A stretch of 64,000 bases of DNA from Solirubrobacter soli DSM 22325. Lineage in GTDB: Bacteria; Actinomycetota; Thermoleophilia; Solirubrobacterales; Solirubrobacteraceae. Location: positions 76,144 through 140,143 of the forward strand of contig NZ_KE384073.1 of NCBI RefSeq assembly GCF_000423665.1, in the 5' to 3' direction. The notes beneath the pieces were generated by a model, which saw only the letters and a list, made by a program, of their open reading frames with translations, was not told the DNA's origin and made no database searches. The position numbers and the translations under genes are program-made. Shown here in pieces: positions 39,797-47,285 of this stretch. Positions within the stretch are counted from its first letter, which is position 1. Every line of letters starts with the position of its first letter.

Positions 39797-40051
39797 ATGG
39801 CAGTCAGCATGCGACTCACCCGCGTCGGCGGGAAGAAGGACCCCCAGTGGCGGGTGGTCGTCGCCGACCGCCGTTCCCCGCGGGACGGTCGGTTCATCGA
39901 GACCCTCGGTCGGTACAACCCGCAGACCGAGCCTTCCACCATCGTCCTCAATGAGGAGCGAATCCAGTACTGGCTCTCCAAGGGCGCCGAGCCCTCCGAG
40001 CCCGTCCAGAAGCTCCTCAAGACCCAGGGCATTCAGCCCGCCAACCGCTAA
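39797..40051 (+). CDS. rpsP: 30S ribosomal protein S16
   Basis: 84 aa. MAVSMRLTRVGGKKDPQWRVVVADRRSPRDGRFIETLGRYNP is unmistakable S16, shortened on the C-terminal side as in actinobacteria. First gene of the rpsP-khpA-rimM-trmD-rplS group. The ATG at 39797 follows TATCCT by 11 nt. Confidence 0.96.
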   Translation: MAVSMRLTRVGGKKDPQWRVVVADRRSPRDGRFIETLGRYNPQTEPSTIVLNEERIQYWLSKGAEPSEPVQKLLKTQGIQPANR

Positions 40052-40061
40052 AGCGCTCCCT

Positions 40062-40295
40062 TTGCGCGAGCTGCTCGAGTACCTCGCTAAACAACTCGTC
40101 GATCATCCCGAAGGGGTCAAGGTCGAGGAGTTCGAGGAAGATGACGGCACGCTCGTATTGGAGCTCTCCGTGGACGAGGATGACTACGGACAGGTCATCG
40201 GACGAGGCGGCCGGACCGCCCAAGCCCTCCGCACGGTCGTCAAGGCCGCCGCGGTCAAGGACAACCGCCGCGTCCTCGTCGACATCGTCGAGTGA
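40062..40295 (+). CDS. khpA: KhpA-like KH-domain RNA-binding protein
   Basis: 77 aa, the KhpA size. It starts at TTG 40062 (LRELLEYLAKQLVDHPEGVKV). The KH GxxG loop is VIGRGGRTAQALRTVV. KhpA binds RNA, often with KhpB, and is nearly always between rpsP and rimM. The TGA is followed 4 nt later by the presumed CTG start of rimM. Confidence 0.9.
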   Translation: MRELLEYLAKQLVDHPEGVKVEEFEEDDGTLVLELSVDEDDYGQVIGRGGRTAQALRTVVKAAAVKDNRRVLVDIVE

Positions 40296-40299
40296 TCAC

Positions 40300-40773
40300 C
40301 TGCGGGTCGGCCGGATCGGTCGCCCGCACGGTCTCGACGGGTCCTTCTACGTCGCCGAGCCCGATCCGGCGCTGCCGGGCGGTGACGGTGTCGTCTTCGT
40401 GTTGGGTACGGCTCGCCGCGTGGTTCGGCGCGCCGGCACGACCGAGCGCCCGATCCTGCGGTTGGAGGGGTCCTCGTCGCGCGACGACGCGTTGGCGTTG
40501 CGCGGCAACGAGCTGACGATCCCGCGAACCGAGGCTCCGCTGGAGGAGGGCGAGTACTGGGCGTCCGACCTCGCGGGCTGCACGGTCGTGGATGGCGACG
40601 TCGTCGTCGGCTTCGTGCGCCAGATGAGCGCGCTGCCCTCCGTCGAGGTCCTGGAGGTCGACCGCGCCGACGGCTCGGAGTTGCTCGTGCCGATGGTGCG
40701 CGACTGCATCCGCTCGATCGACATCGAGGCGCGCCGCATCGACATCGACCTGGACTTCCTCGGTGAAGGCTGA
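40300..40773 (+). CDS. rimM: Ribosome maturation factor RimM
   Basis: 157 aa from CTG 40300. RVGRIGRPHGLDGSFYV is the RimM N-terminal signature, and the PRC-barrel part includes EGEYWASDLAGCTVVDGDVVVG and LLVPMVRDCIRSIDIEARRI. It binds S19 and assists 30S head assembly. The only canonical in-frame starts lie at least 100 nt inside khpA, so CTG, directly before the conserved sequence, is the likely start. It overlaps trmD by 11 bp. Confidence 0.9.
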   Translation: MRVGRIGRPHGLDGSFYVAEPDPALPGGDGVVFVLGTARRVVRRAGTTERPILRLEGSSSRDDALALRGNELTIPRTEAPLEEGEYWASDLAGCTVVDGDVVVGFVRQMSALPSVEVLEVDRADGSELLVPMVRDCIRSIDIEARRIDIDLDFLGEG

Positions 40774-41446
40774 CGTCTTCACGCTGTTCCCGCAGTCGTT
40801 CGACTGGTTCCGGACCCAGCGGCACGTCGAGAACGCGTTGTCGTTGGGCCACTCGGTCGAGACGGTGGATTTCCGGGCGTCGACGCCGCTGAAGTGGGGG
40901 CAGGTCGACGACACGCCGTTCGGCGGTGGCGCGGGGATGGTCCTGCGGGTGGACGTGATGGAGGCGGCGCTGCGTGACCGCTACGGGGAGGATCCCGTGG
41001 CCTTGCGGTCTTCCCGCCGCGTCATCGCCTTGACGCCGACCGGCCGTGTCTTGGACGACGCCCTCGCCACCGAGTTGGCGTCGTGCGACGAGCTCACGCT
41101 GCTCTGCGGGCGCTACGAGGGCTTCGACGAGCGCATCCTCGAGCACTTCGTGACCGAGCAGGTCTCGATCGGCCGCTACGTGCTGGCCGGGGGAGAGCTC
41201 GCGGCGATGGTCGTGCTCGACGCCGTGCTGCGCAAGCTCCCGGGCGTCCTGGGCAAGGATGCGTCGGCCGTCGAGGAGTCGTACTCGGAGGCACTGGAGG
41301 GCGCACCGGAATATCCGCACTACACCCGCCCCGCGGATTGGCGTGGCTGGGCGGTTCCGGACGTCCTGTTGTCCGGCCACCACGCCCGCGTGGATGAGTG
41401 GAGGCGCGAGCAATCACGGAAGCGCGCCGGCCGTCCGCTACCATGA
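40763..41446 (+). CDS. trmD: tRNA (guanine-37-N1)-methyltransferase
   Basis: 227 aa. VFTLFPQSFDWF, DDTPFGGGAGMVLRVDV, LLCGRYEGFDERI and SIGRYVLAGGELAAMVVLDAV (the trefoil-knot SAM site) identify TrmD. It makes m1G37 in tRNAs. GTG start within rimM. A promoter-like TACCAT for rplS lies over its final codons. Confidence 0.95.
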   Translation: MKADVFTLFPQSFDWFRTQRHVENALSLGHSVETVDFRASTPLKWGQVDDTPFGGGAGMVLRVDVMEAALRDRYGEDPVALRSSRRVIALTPTGRVLDDALATELASCDELTLLCGRYEGFDERILEHFVTEQVSIGRYVLAGGELAAMVVLDAVLRKLPGVLGKDASAVEESYSEALEGAPEYPHYTRPADWRGWAVPDVLLSGHHARVDEWRREQSRKRAGRPLP

Positions 41447-41473
41447 GCGACCGCCGCGAGGCCGATCCTCGCG
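41439..41473 (+). promoter_or_regulatory. rplS promoter and 5' leader hairpin
   Basis: TACCAT (41439-41444) overlaps the trmD stop. From 41455 a perfect 7-bp hairpin CGCGAGG/CCTCGCG with a 5-nt loop would form the 5' end of a transcript beginning near 41451. About 16 nt separate the hairpin from the rplS ATG. A ribosomal-protein leader is a reasonable reading, not a proven one. Confidence 0.45.
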
Positions 41474-41489
41474 CGCCTTCTTATCGCTT

Positions 41490-42023
41490 ATGAGCACCGT
41501 TATTGACACCCTCGAGCGCAATCAGTTGCGCCGCGTCCCCCGCTTCCAAGCCGGGGACCGCGTCAAGGTCCACTTCCAGGTCATCGAGGGCACGCGGCGC
41601 CGCACGCAGGTCTTCGAAGGCGTCGTCATCAAGCGCCAGGGCGAAGGCGTCCGTGAGACTTTCACGGTTCGCAAGCAGTCCTTCGGCGTTGGTGTCGAGC
41701 GTACGTTCCCGATTCACTCGCCGAAGATCGAGAAGATCGAAGTCGCCGCCCGCGGTGACGTCCGGCGCGCGAAGCTCTACTACCTGCGCGGCCGCGTCGG
41801 CAAGCGTGCCCGCGTCCGCGAGCGCCGCTACACCGGTCCGGAGGAGGTCGTCGAGCGCGGCATCCTGTACGACCCGGCGGCGGAGGCCGCGGCTGCGGTC
41901 GACGCCGAAGTGCCCGGTGAGGCCGTCGACGAGCAGGCGCTCGCCGAGGCCGAAGTCGTCGAGACCGACGCGTCCCCGGACGCCGAGGCTGCGGCGGCCA
42001 CCGGTGACGAGCAAGCAAGCTAG
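41490..42023 (+). CDS. rplS: 50S ribosomal protein L19 with long acidic tail
   Basis: 177 aa. The first 115 or so residues are normal L19 (FQAGDRVKVHFQVIEGTRRRTQVFEGVVI ... RAKLYYLRGRVGKRARVRERR). A tail of about 60 residues rich in Ala and Glu/Asp follows, which most L19 proteins (about 115 aa) lack. The ATG at 41490 is supported by the conserved STVIDTLERNQLR start. Confidence 0.94.
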   Translation: MSTVIDTLERNQLRRVPRFQAGDRVKVHFQVIEGTRRRTQVFEGVVIKRQGEGVRETFTVRKQSFGVGVERTFPIHSPKIEKIEVAARGDVRRAKLYYLRGRVGKRARVRERRYTGPEEVVERGILYDPAAEAAAAVDAEVPGEAVDEQALAEAEVVETDASPDAEAAAATGDEQAS

Positions 42024-42036
42024 GGAGTACAAGAAG

Positions 42037-42654
42037 GTGGCGACCAAGAAGGGGTCGTCCTCGGCATCGGGCTCCCTCCTCGAGCTGATCATGATCGTGG
42101 CGGTTGCCCTCGGCCTGGCCCTGGGCATCCAAGCCTTCCTGGTCAAGCCGTACCGGATCCCGAGCGAGTCGATGGTCCCGACCCTCCAGGTCGGCCAGCG
42201 GGTGCTCGTCAACCGCATCGGCGCCCGCTTCTCGGACCCCGACGTCGGCGACGTCGTCGTCTTCCACCCGCCGGCCGGCGCCGAGCAGGACAACACCTGC
42301 GGCTCCGGCCAGCCGCCCGCCGGTCAGCCGTGCGACAAGCCGACCTCCGACCGCGCGGACGTGAACTTCATCAAGCGCATCGTGGCCGGCCCGGGCGACA
42401 AGCTCCGGATCGACAACGGCAGGGTCGTGCTGAACGGCAAGCTCCAGAACGAGCCGTTCGCCGAGCCCTGCGGTGGGGGCGAAGGCTGCGACTTCCCGAC
42501 CGAGATCACGATTCCAGCCGGGATGTACTTCATGATGGGCGACAACCGTGGCTCCTCTGACGACAGCCGTTTCTGGGGACCAGTCCCCAAAAAGTGGATC
42601 ATTGGCCAAGCCTTCGCGACCTACTGGCCGCCGAAGCGCATCGGCCTCCTCTAA
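42037..42654 (+). CDS. lepB: Signal peptidase I
   Basis: 205 aa, one N-terminal membrane helix (LLELIMIVAVALGLALGIQAFLV). Catalytic Ser in YRIPSESMVPTL, catalytic Lys in FIKRIVAGPGD, and the C-terminal MMGDNRGSSDDSRFWGPVP box. It removes signal peptides outside the membrane; an insert with two cysteines (DNTCGSGQPPAGQPCDKP) may form a disulfide. GTG 42037 follows AAGAAG by 0-1 nt and GGGAG by about ten. Confidence 0.95.
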   Translation: MATKKGSSSASGSLLELIMIVAVALGLALGIQAFLVKPYRIPSESMVPTLQVGQRVLVNRIGARFSDPDVGDVVVFHPPAGAEQDNTCGSGQPPAGQPCDKPTSDRADVNFIKRIVAGPGDKLRIDNGRVVLNGKLQNEPFAEPCGGGEGCDFPTEITIPAGMYFMMGDNRGSSDDSRFWGPVPKKWIIGQAFATYWPPKRIGLL

Positions 42655-42673
42655 GAAGTCGGCCGGCTCCCGG

Positions 42674-43291
42674 CTGTTCCGCTTCGACCGTGGCCTCGGC
42701 TACCGGTTCGTCGCCGGCGCGGACGAGGCCGGCCGGGGCTGCCTCGCCGGCCCGCTGGTCGCCGCAGCGGTCCTGTTCGACTACGAGACCCTGTCTCTGT
42801 CGGACCGCCGCTCTTTGAGTGCGCTGAACGACTCCAAGCAGCACACGATGGAGATGCGCGAACTGCTCTACCCGCGGGTCATGCGGGCCGCCGTCCGCGT
42901 TTCCGTGACGTCGCGCTGCGTGCGCGGCATCGACGAGCGGGGGTTGCACAAGACCAACCTCGCGGCATTGTCGGACATGCTCCGCCGCGTCGGCGTCTCC
43001 GGAGGCATCTGTCTCTCCGACGGCTTCCCGGTCCCCGCCACCGGCTTCGAGCAGCGCCACGTCGTGGGCGGCGACGCCACCTCGGCCGCAATCGCCGCCG
43101 CCTCCGTGATCGCGAAGGTCACCCGCGACCGCTTCATGCAACGCATGGAAGAGCGCTACCCGGGCTGGGAGTTCGGCGCCCACGTCGGCTACTCCACCCC
43201 CGAACATCGCGCCGCGATCGAGAAACTCGGCGTCTCACCCCTCCATCGGCTGTCGTTCCAGTCGATGGCCTACCAACAACTCGCCCTCTAG
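42674..43291 (+). CDS. rnhB: Ribonuclease HII
   Basis: About 205 aa from CTG 42674. Catalytic acidic residues lie in GADEAGRGCLAGPLVAAAV (DEAGRG motif) and in CLSDGFPV; SKQHTMEMRELLYP and ASVIAKVTRDRFM complete the family blocks. It removes ribonucleotides from DNA. The only canonical in-frame start is inside lepB (GTG 42548), so the CTG before FRFDRGLGYRFVAGADEAGRG is preferred. The gene ends directly before a GC-rich repeat region. Confidence 0.9.
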   Translation: MFRFDRGLGYRFVAGADEAGRGCLAGPLVAAAVLFDYETLSLSDRRSLSALNDSKQHTMEMRELLYPRVMRAAVRVSVTSRCVRGIDERGLHKTNLAALSDMLRRVGVSGGICLSDGFPVPATGFEQRHVVGGDATSAAIAAASVIAKVTRDRFMQRMEERYPGWEFGAHVGYSTPEHRAAIEKLGVSPLHRLSFQSMAYQQLAL

Positions 43292-43820
43292 CCACTCCGC
43301 GCGAGTCCGCGCGCCGGCGCCGCCATGCGCGCCGCGCCCCCGTGCGCTCCCGGCCGCCGCGCGCGCAACGCCGCCTCGCGCGCCGCGCCACGCTACGCCA
43401 CCGTGCGTGCCGCGCCCCGCGCGCGCCCGGCCGCCACGCGCGCCGCCGCCACGCGCGCCGCGCCGCGCCACCGCGCGCGCCCGGCCGCCACGCGCGCCGC
43501 GCCACCGCGCGCGCCGCGCCGCGCCACCGCGCGCGCCCGGCCGCCACGCGCGCCGCCGCCACGCGCGCCGCGCCGCGCCACCGTGCGCGCCGCGCCCCCG
43601 CGCGCCGCCCGGCCGCCGCGCGCGCCGTGCCACCTTGCGGCTCGCCGCATCGCGCCGCCTCGGGCCGCCGCCACCGGGCCGCCTCGGGCCGCCGCACCGC
43701 CTCGCGCGCCGCGCCGCCCGTGCCGCCCGCTGCGCCGTGCCTCTCTCCCGGCCGGCTCGTCGGCCCGCGCGCCGTTGCGGTCACCCGTCACGCTTGCGGC
43801 CCCGCCTGCCGACCGCGTCG
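43292..43820. repeat. Large GC-rich imperfect repeat block
   Basis: The gap 43292-43949 holds no convincing gene. CCCGGCCGCC recurs at 43426, 43480, 43536 and 43608, so a higher-order period of about 55 bp is present among CGCGCGCC words. From about 43860 the DNA becomes AT-richer (ACACAAAAGGCACACATTTG, then CAAATACGCG) and leads into the yraN promoter. Confidence 0.75.
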
Positions 43821-43935
43821 CATCATGCGCACCCGGCAACCTCTCGCCGCCCCGCAGCGAACCCGACACACAAAAGGCACACATTTGGTGCACTTTCGTC
43901 GCAAATACGCGTAGAGCCGTAGCGGGCCCCGGCCA

Positions 43936-43941
43936 TAGCTT
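43936..43941 (+). promoter_or_regulatory. -10 box (TAGCTT) of yraN
   Basis: TAGCTT ends 8 nt before ATG 43950, again without a Shine-Dalgarno. Confidence 0.5.
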
Positions 43942-43949
43942 GCCCGGCC

Positions 43950-44315
43950 ATGACAGACGTCCGGCACACGGCGGGCAGACGAGGCGAGGATCTCGCCGCC
44001 GAGCACCTCGAGCGCCTCGGCTTCCAGGTCCTCGCCCGCAACCACCGGACCCGCTTCGGCGAGCTCGACCTCGTCGCCTACGACGGCGAGACCCTCGTCT
44101 TCGCTGAGGTCAAGACCCGCCGCTCCGGCGCCCGGGAACCCTGGGAGAGCCTCCACGAGCGCAAACGCACCCAAGTCCGCCGCATGGCGATGGCCTGGCT
44201 CAAGGACAGCGCCGATCGCCCCTCCAGCCCCCACCTGCGCTTCGACGGCATCGCCGTCCTCCTCGACACCAAGGGCGACCTCATCCGCCTCGACCACCTG
44301 GAGGCCGCGTTCTGA
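43950..44315 (+). CDS. yraN: YraN/UPF0102 family endonuclease-like protein
   Basis: 121 aa. GRRGEDLAAEHLERLGFQVLARNHRTRFGELDLVAYDGETLVFAEVKTRR is the complete YraN core, with the nuclease-type G-E-x-D-L...E-x-K arrangement. Family members lie next to rnhB and comM/dprA, as here. Activity is not established for most of them. TGATG overlap with the next reading frame. Confidence 0.93.
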   Translation: MTDVRHTAGRRGEDLAAEHLERLGFQVLARNHRTRFGELDLVAYDGETLVFAEVKTRRSGAREPWESLHERKRTQVRRMAMAWLKDSADRPSSPHLRFDGIAVLLDTKGDLIRLDHLEAAF

Positions 44316-44722
44316 TGCGCCCCACGACCACGCCATCTCACTCCGCTACCGCGCCATCTCGCCCCGGTGTCGCGTCCGTCCCAGCCGCCCGGCGCGCCGC
44401 CGCTCCCGCGCTGACCGCGCGCCCCGCCCGCCCGCCGTCTCTCCCGGCCGACACATCCACACGCCTCGCCGCCGCGTCCGTCTCAACCGCACCTCACGCC
44501 ACCACGCCACCCGGCCCAACCGCCCGCCTCGCGCCCCCGCTGCGCATCGCCGCCCAGCGGCGGATCGTCGCGCTTCGCAGTTCCTCCCCGATCGCGCCGG
44601 CGGTTGAAGGGGCCGCCGGCGCGATCATTCCCCGCGTCTCACCCCGCGGTCGCACGGCCGCAACGCTCGTCGCCGGTCCCGCCTGTGCGCCTGTCGGCGC
44701 CGCAGTGGAAGGTGGGGCCTGA
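44315..44722 (+). CDS. Ala/Pro/Arg-rich low-complexity ORF between yraN and comM
   Basis: 135 aa, no recognised domain; about half is Ala, Pro or Arg. The ATG overlaps the yraN stop (TGATG) and its own TGA overlaps the comM ATG (TGATG). Both junctions look like translational coupling, which favours a real cistron; the composition favours non-coding GC-rich filler. Nothing else was seen in these 406 bp. Confidence 0.35.
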   Translation: MRPTTTPSHSATAPSRPGVASVPAARRAAAPALTARPARPPSLPADTSTRLAAASVSTAPHATTPPGPTARLAPPLRIAAQRRIVALRSSSPIAPAVEGAAGAIIPRVSPRGRTAATLVAGPACAPVGAAVEGGA

Positions 44723-46236
44723 TGCTCGCCCGCGTTGCGACCTTCGCGGTCGACGGGGTCGACGCTCGGCGGGTCTGGGTGGAGGCCGACATCCGGCAGG
44801 GGCTGCCGGCGTTCACGGTGGTCGGGCTCGCCGACAAGGCCGTGCGGGAGGCACGTGAGCGCGTGCGGGCGGCGATGGTCAACTCGGGCTACGAGTTCCC
44901 GCTGCGCCGCATCACGGTCAACCTCGCGCCCGCCTACCTGCGCAAGGTCGGCCCGGCGTTCGACCTGCCGCTCGCGGTCTCCCTCCTGGTCGCGTCCTAC
45001 CAACTCGAGCCCGAGAAGGTCGAGGGCTGCGCGATCGTGGGGGAGCTGTCACTGACCGGCGAGGTGCGCGCGATCCGCGGCGCGCTCGCCGTCGCCGAGG
45101 GCGTCCGCCGCGCTGGGCTCCAACGGATCGTGCTGCCGAGCTCACGCGCCCGAGAGGCGGCGCTCGTGCCGGACATCGAGGTCGTCGGTGTCGGCTCGCT
45201 ACAGGAGCTGGTCGCGACCCTGCGCGGCGACGCGGAGCCCCAAGCCGTCCCCGACCAGCCCGCAGACCCCGACGAACCGGAGGCCGAACTGGCCGACGTG
45301 CGCGGCCACAACGGCCTGATCCCCGGCCTCGAGGTCGCGGCGGCCGGAGGGCACAACCTGTTTCTGCAAGGCCCGCCCGGTACGGGCAAGACGATGATCG
45401 CCCGCAGGCTCCCGTCGATCCTCCCGCCGCTAGCGCCCGAGGAGGCGATCGAGGTCACGCGCATCCAGTCGATCGCGGGCCTGAGGGGCGCCGCCGGGCT
45501 CGTCACCGCGCGCCCGTTCCGCGCGCCGCACCACACGATCTCGGCCGCCGGCCTCGTCGGCGGCGCCAACCCGCCGCAACCGGGCGAAGCGACCCTTGCG
45601 CACCGCGGCGTCCTGTTCCTCGACGAGCTGAGCGAGTTCGCCCGCCCCAGCCTGGAAGCGCTGCGCCAGCCACTCGAGGACGGCCGCGTGACGATCGTCC
45701 GCGGCCAGCACGTCATGGTGTTCCCGACGAGCTTCATGCTCGTCGCCGCGTCGAATCCCTGCCCCTGCGGACGAGGCGGCACCCACTGCGAGTGCAGCCA
45801 GGTCGATCTGGCCCGCCACCGCCGGCGCCTGTCCGGCCCGCTGCTGGACCGCATCGACATCCTGATGCGCGTCGAGCGCCCGCCCGCCGACGCCCTCCGG
45901 CGGCAGATCGCGCCCGCCTCCAAGACCGTCCGCGAGCGGGTGATCGCGGCGCGCGAGCGCCAGCTGCACCGCCTCGCCGACCATCCCGAGGTCTGCAACG
46001 CCCAGCTCACGTCCCGCCAGATCCGCGAGGTCGGCAAGGTCACGCAGACCGCACTGAGCCTGCTCGGCGAGCTCTACGACCGCCACACGCTGTCCGCCCG
46101 CGGCCACACCCGCATCCTCCGCGTCGCCCGGACGGTCGCTGACCTCGACGGGGCGGACGAGGTCGGAACCGAGCACGTGAGCATCGCGACGAGCCTGCGC
46201 TTCGACGACTCCCACCAGCTCGCGGAGGCGGCATGA
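44722..46236 (+). CDS. comM: ComM/YifB family Mg-chelatase-like ATPase
   Basis: 504 aa. N-terminal Lon-protease-like domain (VEADIRQGLPAFTVVGLADKAVREARERVRAA), AAA+ core with Walker A GPPGTGKTMIARRLP, and the MoxR/Mg-chelatase part FRAPHHTISAAGLVGG, LFLDELSEF and CGRGGTHCECS. It helps branch migration during natural transformation in bacteria where it was tested. It is coupled to dprA (ATGA), so a recombination or uptake module is present. Confidence 0.95.
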   Translation: MLARVATFAVDGVDARRVWVEADIRQGLPAFTVVGLADKAVREARERVRAAMVNSGYEFPLRRITVNLAPAYLRKVGPAFDLPLAVSLLVASYQLEPEKVEGCAIVGELSLTGEVRAIRGALAVAEGVRRAGLQRIVLPSSRAREAALVPDIEVVGVGSLQELVATLRGDAEPQAVPDQPADPDEPEAELADVRGHNGLIPGLEVAAAGGHNLFLQGPPGTGKTMIARRLPSILPPLAPEEAIEVTRIQSIAGLRGAAGLVTARPFRAPHHTISAAGLVGGANPPQPGEATLAHRGVLFLDELSEFARPSLEALRQPLEDGRVTIVRGQHVMVFPTSFMLVAASNPCPCGRGGTHCECSQVDLARHRRRLSGPLLDRIDILMRVERPPADALRRQIAPASKTVRERVIAARERQLHRLADHPEVCNAQLTSRQIREVGKVTQTALSLLGELYDRHTLSARGHTRILRVARTVADLDGADEVGTEHVSIATSLRFDDSHQLAEAA

Positions 46237-47285
46237 CCGCCTGTGACGAGTGCCTGCGCCGCACGGACCTCATCGCCGCCCTGGCCGGCCGGCTGCAGAT
46301 CGAGTTCAAGCAGCGCTCGGCGCCCGGCCGCGTGCTCGCGCTGCCGGACGAGGACCTGCTCGAGCTCGCGCACGGCGAGGCGCGCCACCGCTACGCCCAC
46401 TTCGACCCGAGCGCGGCCCGCGAACGAGCCACCGACGCCGGGCTGTGGACCGTCTGCCGCTGCGTCGACGACTACCCGGCACCGCTGCGCGACCTCAGCG
46501 ACCCGCCCGCGGTCATCCACGGCCTCGGCAGCCTGGCCCATGAGGAGGAGGCGATCGCCATCGTCGGCGCACGCCGCGCATCCTCATACGGGCTCGAGGT
46601 CGCAGCCGCGCTCGGAAGAGGCCTCTCGGCCGCGCGAGTGCCTGTGGTCTCCGGGCTCGCGCTGGGCGTCGACTCGGCCGCCCACGAAGGCGCGCTCAAA
46701 GCGCCGGGGAGCACGATCGGCGTCCTCGCCGGCAGCGCCCACACCGCCTATCCGCGGCGAGGCTGGCAGCTGCACGCCGCGGTCGCCGAGCGTGGCGCGG
46801 TCATCTCGGAGATGCCGCCCGGGTCGGAGACACACCGGTGGTGCTTCGTCGCCCGCAACCGCATCATCGCCGCGCTCAGCGCCGCCACGGTCGTCGTCCA
46901 GGCGACCGAGCGCTCCGGCTCGCTCACGACCGCCGACTTCGCGGCCGAGCTGGGCCGCGCGGTCGGCGCCGTCCCCGGACTGGTCACGTCACGCCTCAGC
47001 ACGGGCACCCACGGCCTGATCCAGTCGGGCGCACCGCTGATCCGCGACGCGGCCGACGCGCTTGAGCTGCTCGGCCGGGACTACGTCCCGCAGCCACCGC
47101 CACCCGTCGCGCTCGCACCCACGCTCAGACGCGTCCTGGACGCCGTCGAGGACGGCACGCTCACCCACCTCAACCGCACCCCCGAGCAGGCACGCGCCGC
47201 GCTCGCCGGGCTGGCCGAGCTCGAGCGCCTCGGCCTCGTGCGCCGCGGCTACGCCGGGCGCTGGGAACGGACGGTCAGCGCATGA
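46233..47285 (+). CDS. dprA: DNA-processing protein DprA
   Basis: 350 aa. The Rossmann-like core is complete: AIVGARRASSYGLEVAAALG, VSGLALGVDSAAHEGAL, VISEMPPGSETHRWCFVARNRIIAALS and ERSGSLTTADFAAELGR. A C-terminal winged-helix-like segment (LTHLNRTPEQARAALAGLAELERLGLV) follows. DprA loads RecA on incoming single-stranded DNA. The extra N-terminal CDECLRRTDL has a CxxC pair. Confidence 0.95.
   Translation: MTACDECLRRTDLIAALAGRLQIEFKQRSAPGRVLALPDEDLLELAHGEARHRYAHFDPSAARERATDAGLWTVCRCVDDYPAPLRDLSDPPAVIHGLGSLAHEEEAIAIVGARRASSYGLEVAAALGRGLSAARVPVVSGLALGVDSAAHEGALKAPGSTIGVLAGSAHTAYPRRGWQLHAAVAERGAVISEMPPGSETHRWCFVARNRIIAALSAATVVVQATERSGSLTTADFAAELGRAVGAVPGLVTSRLSTGTHGLIQSGAPLIRDAADALELLGRDYVPQPPPPVALAPTLRRVLDAVEDGTLTHLNRTPEQARAALAGLAELERLGLVRRGYAGRWERTVSA

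Noticed and set aside
37109..40051. A 980-codon plus-strand frame across sthA and ffh
   Set aside because: It is antisense to sthA for its first part and out of frame with ffh for the rest. Only the unrelated S16 sequence at its very end is real.
42574..42589. Palindrome TGGGGACCAGTCCCCA resembling the REP-like core
   Set aside because: It lies within the conserved WGPVP codons of lepB and lacks the 5-nt loop; chance.
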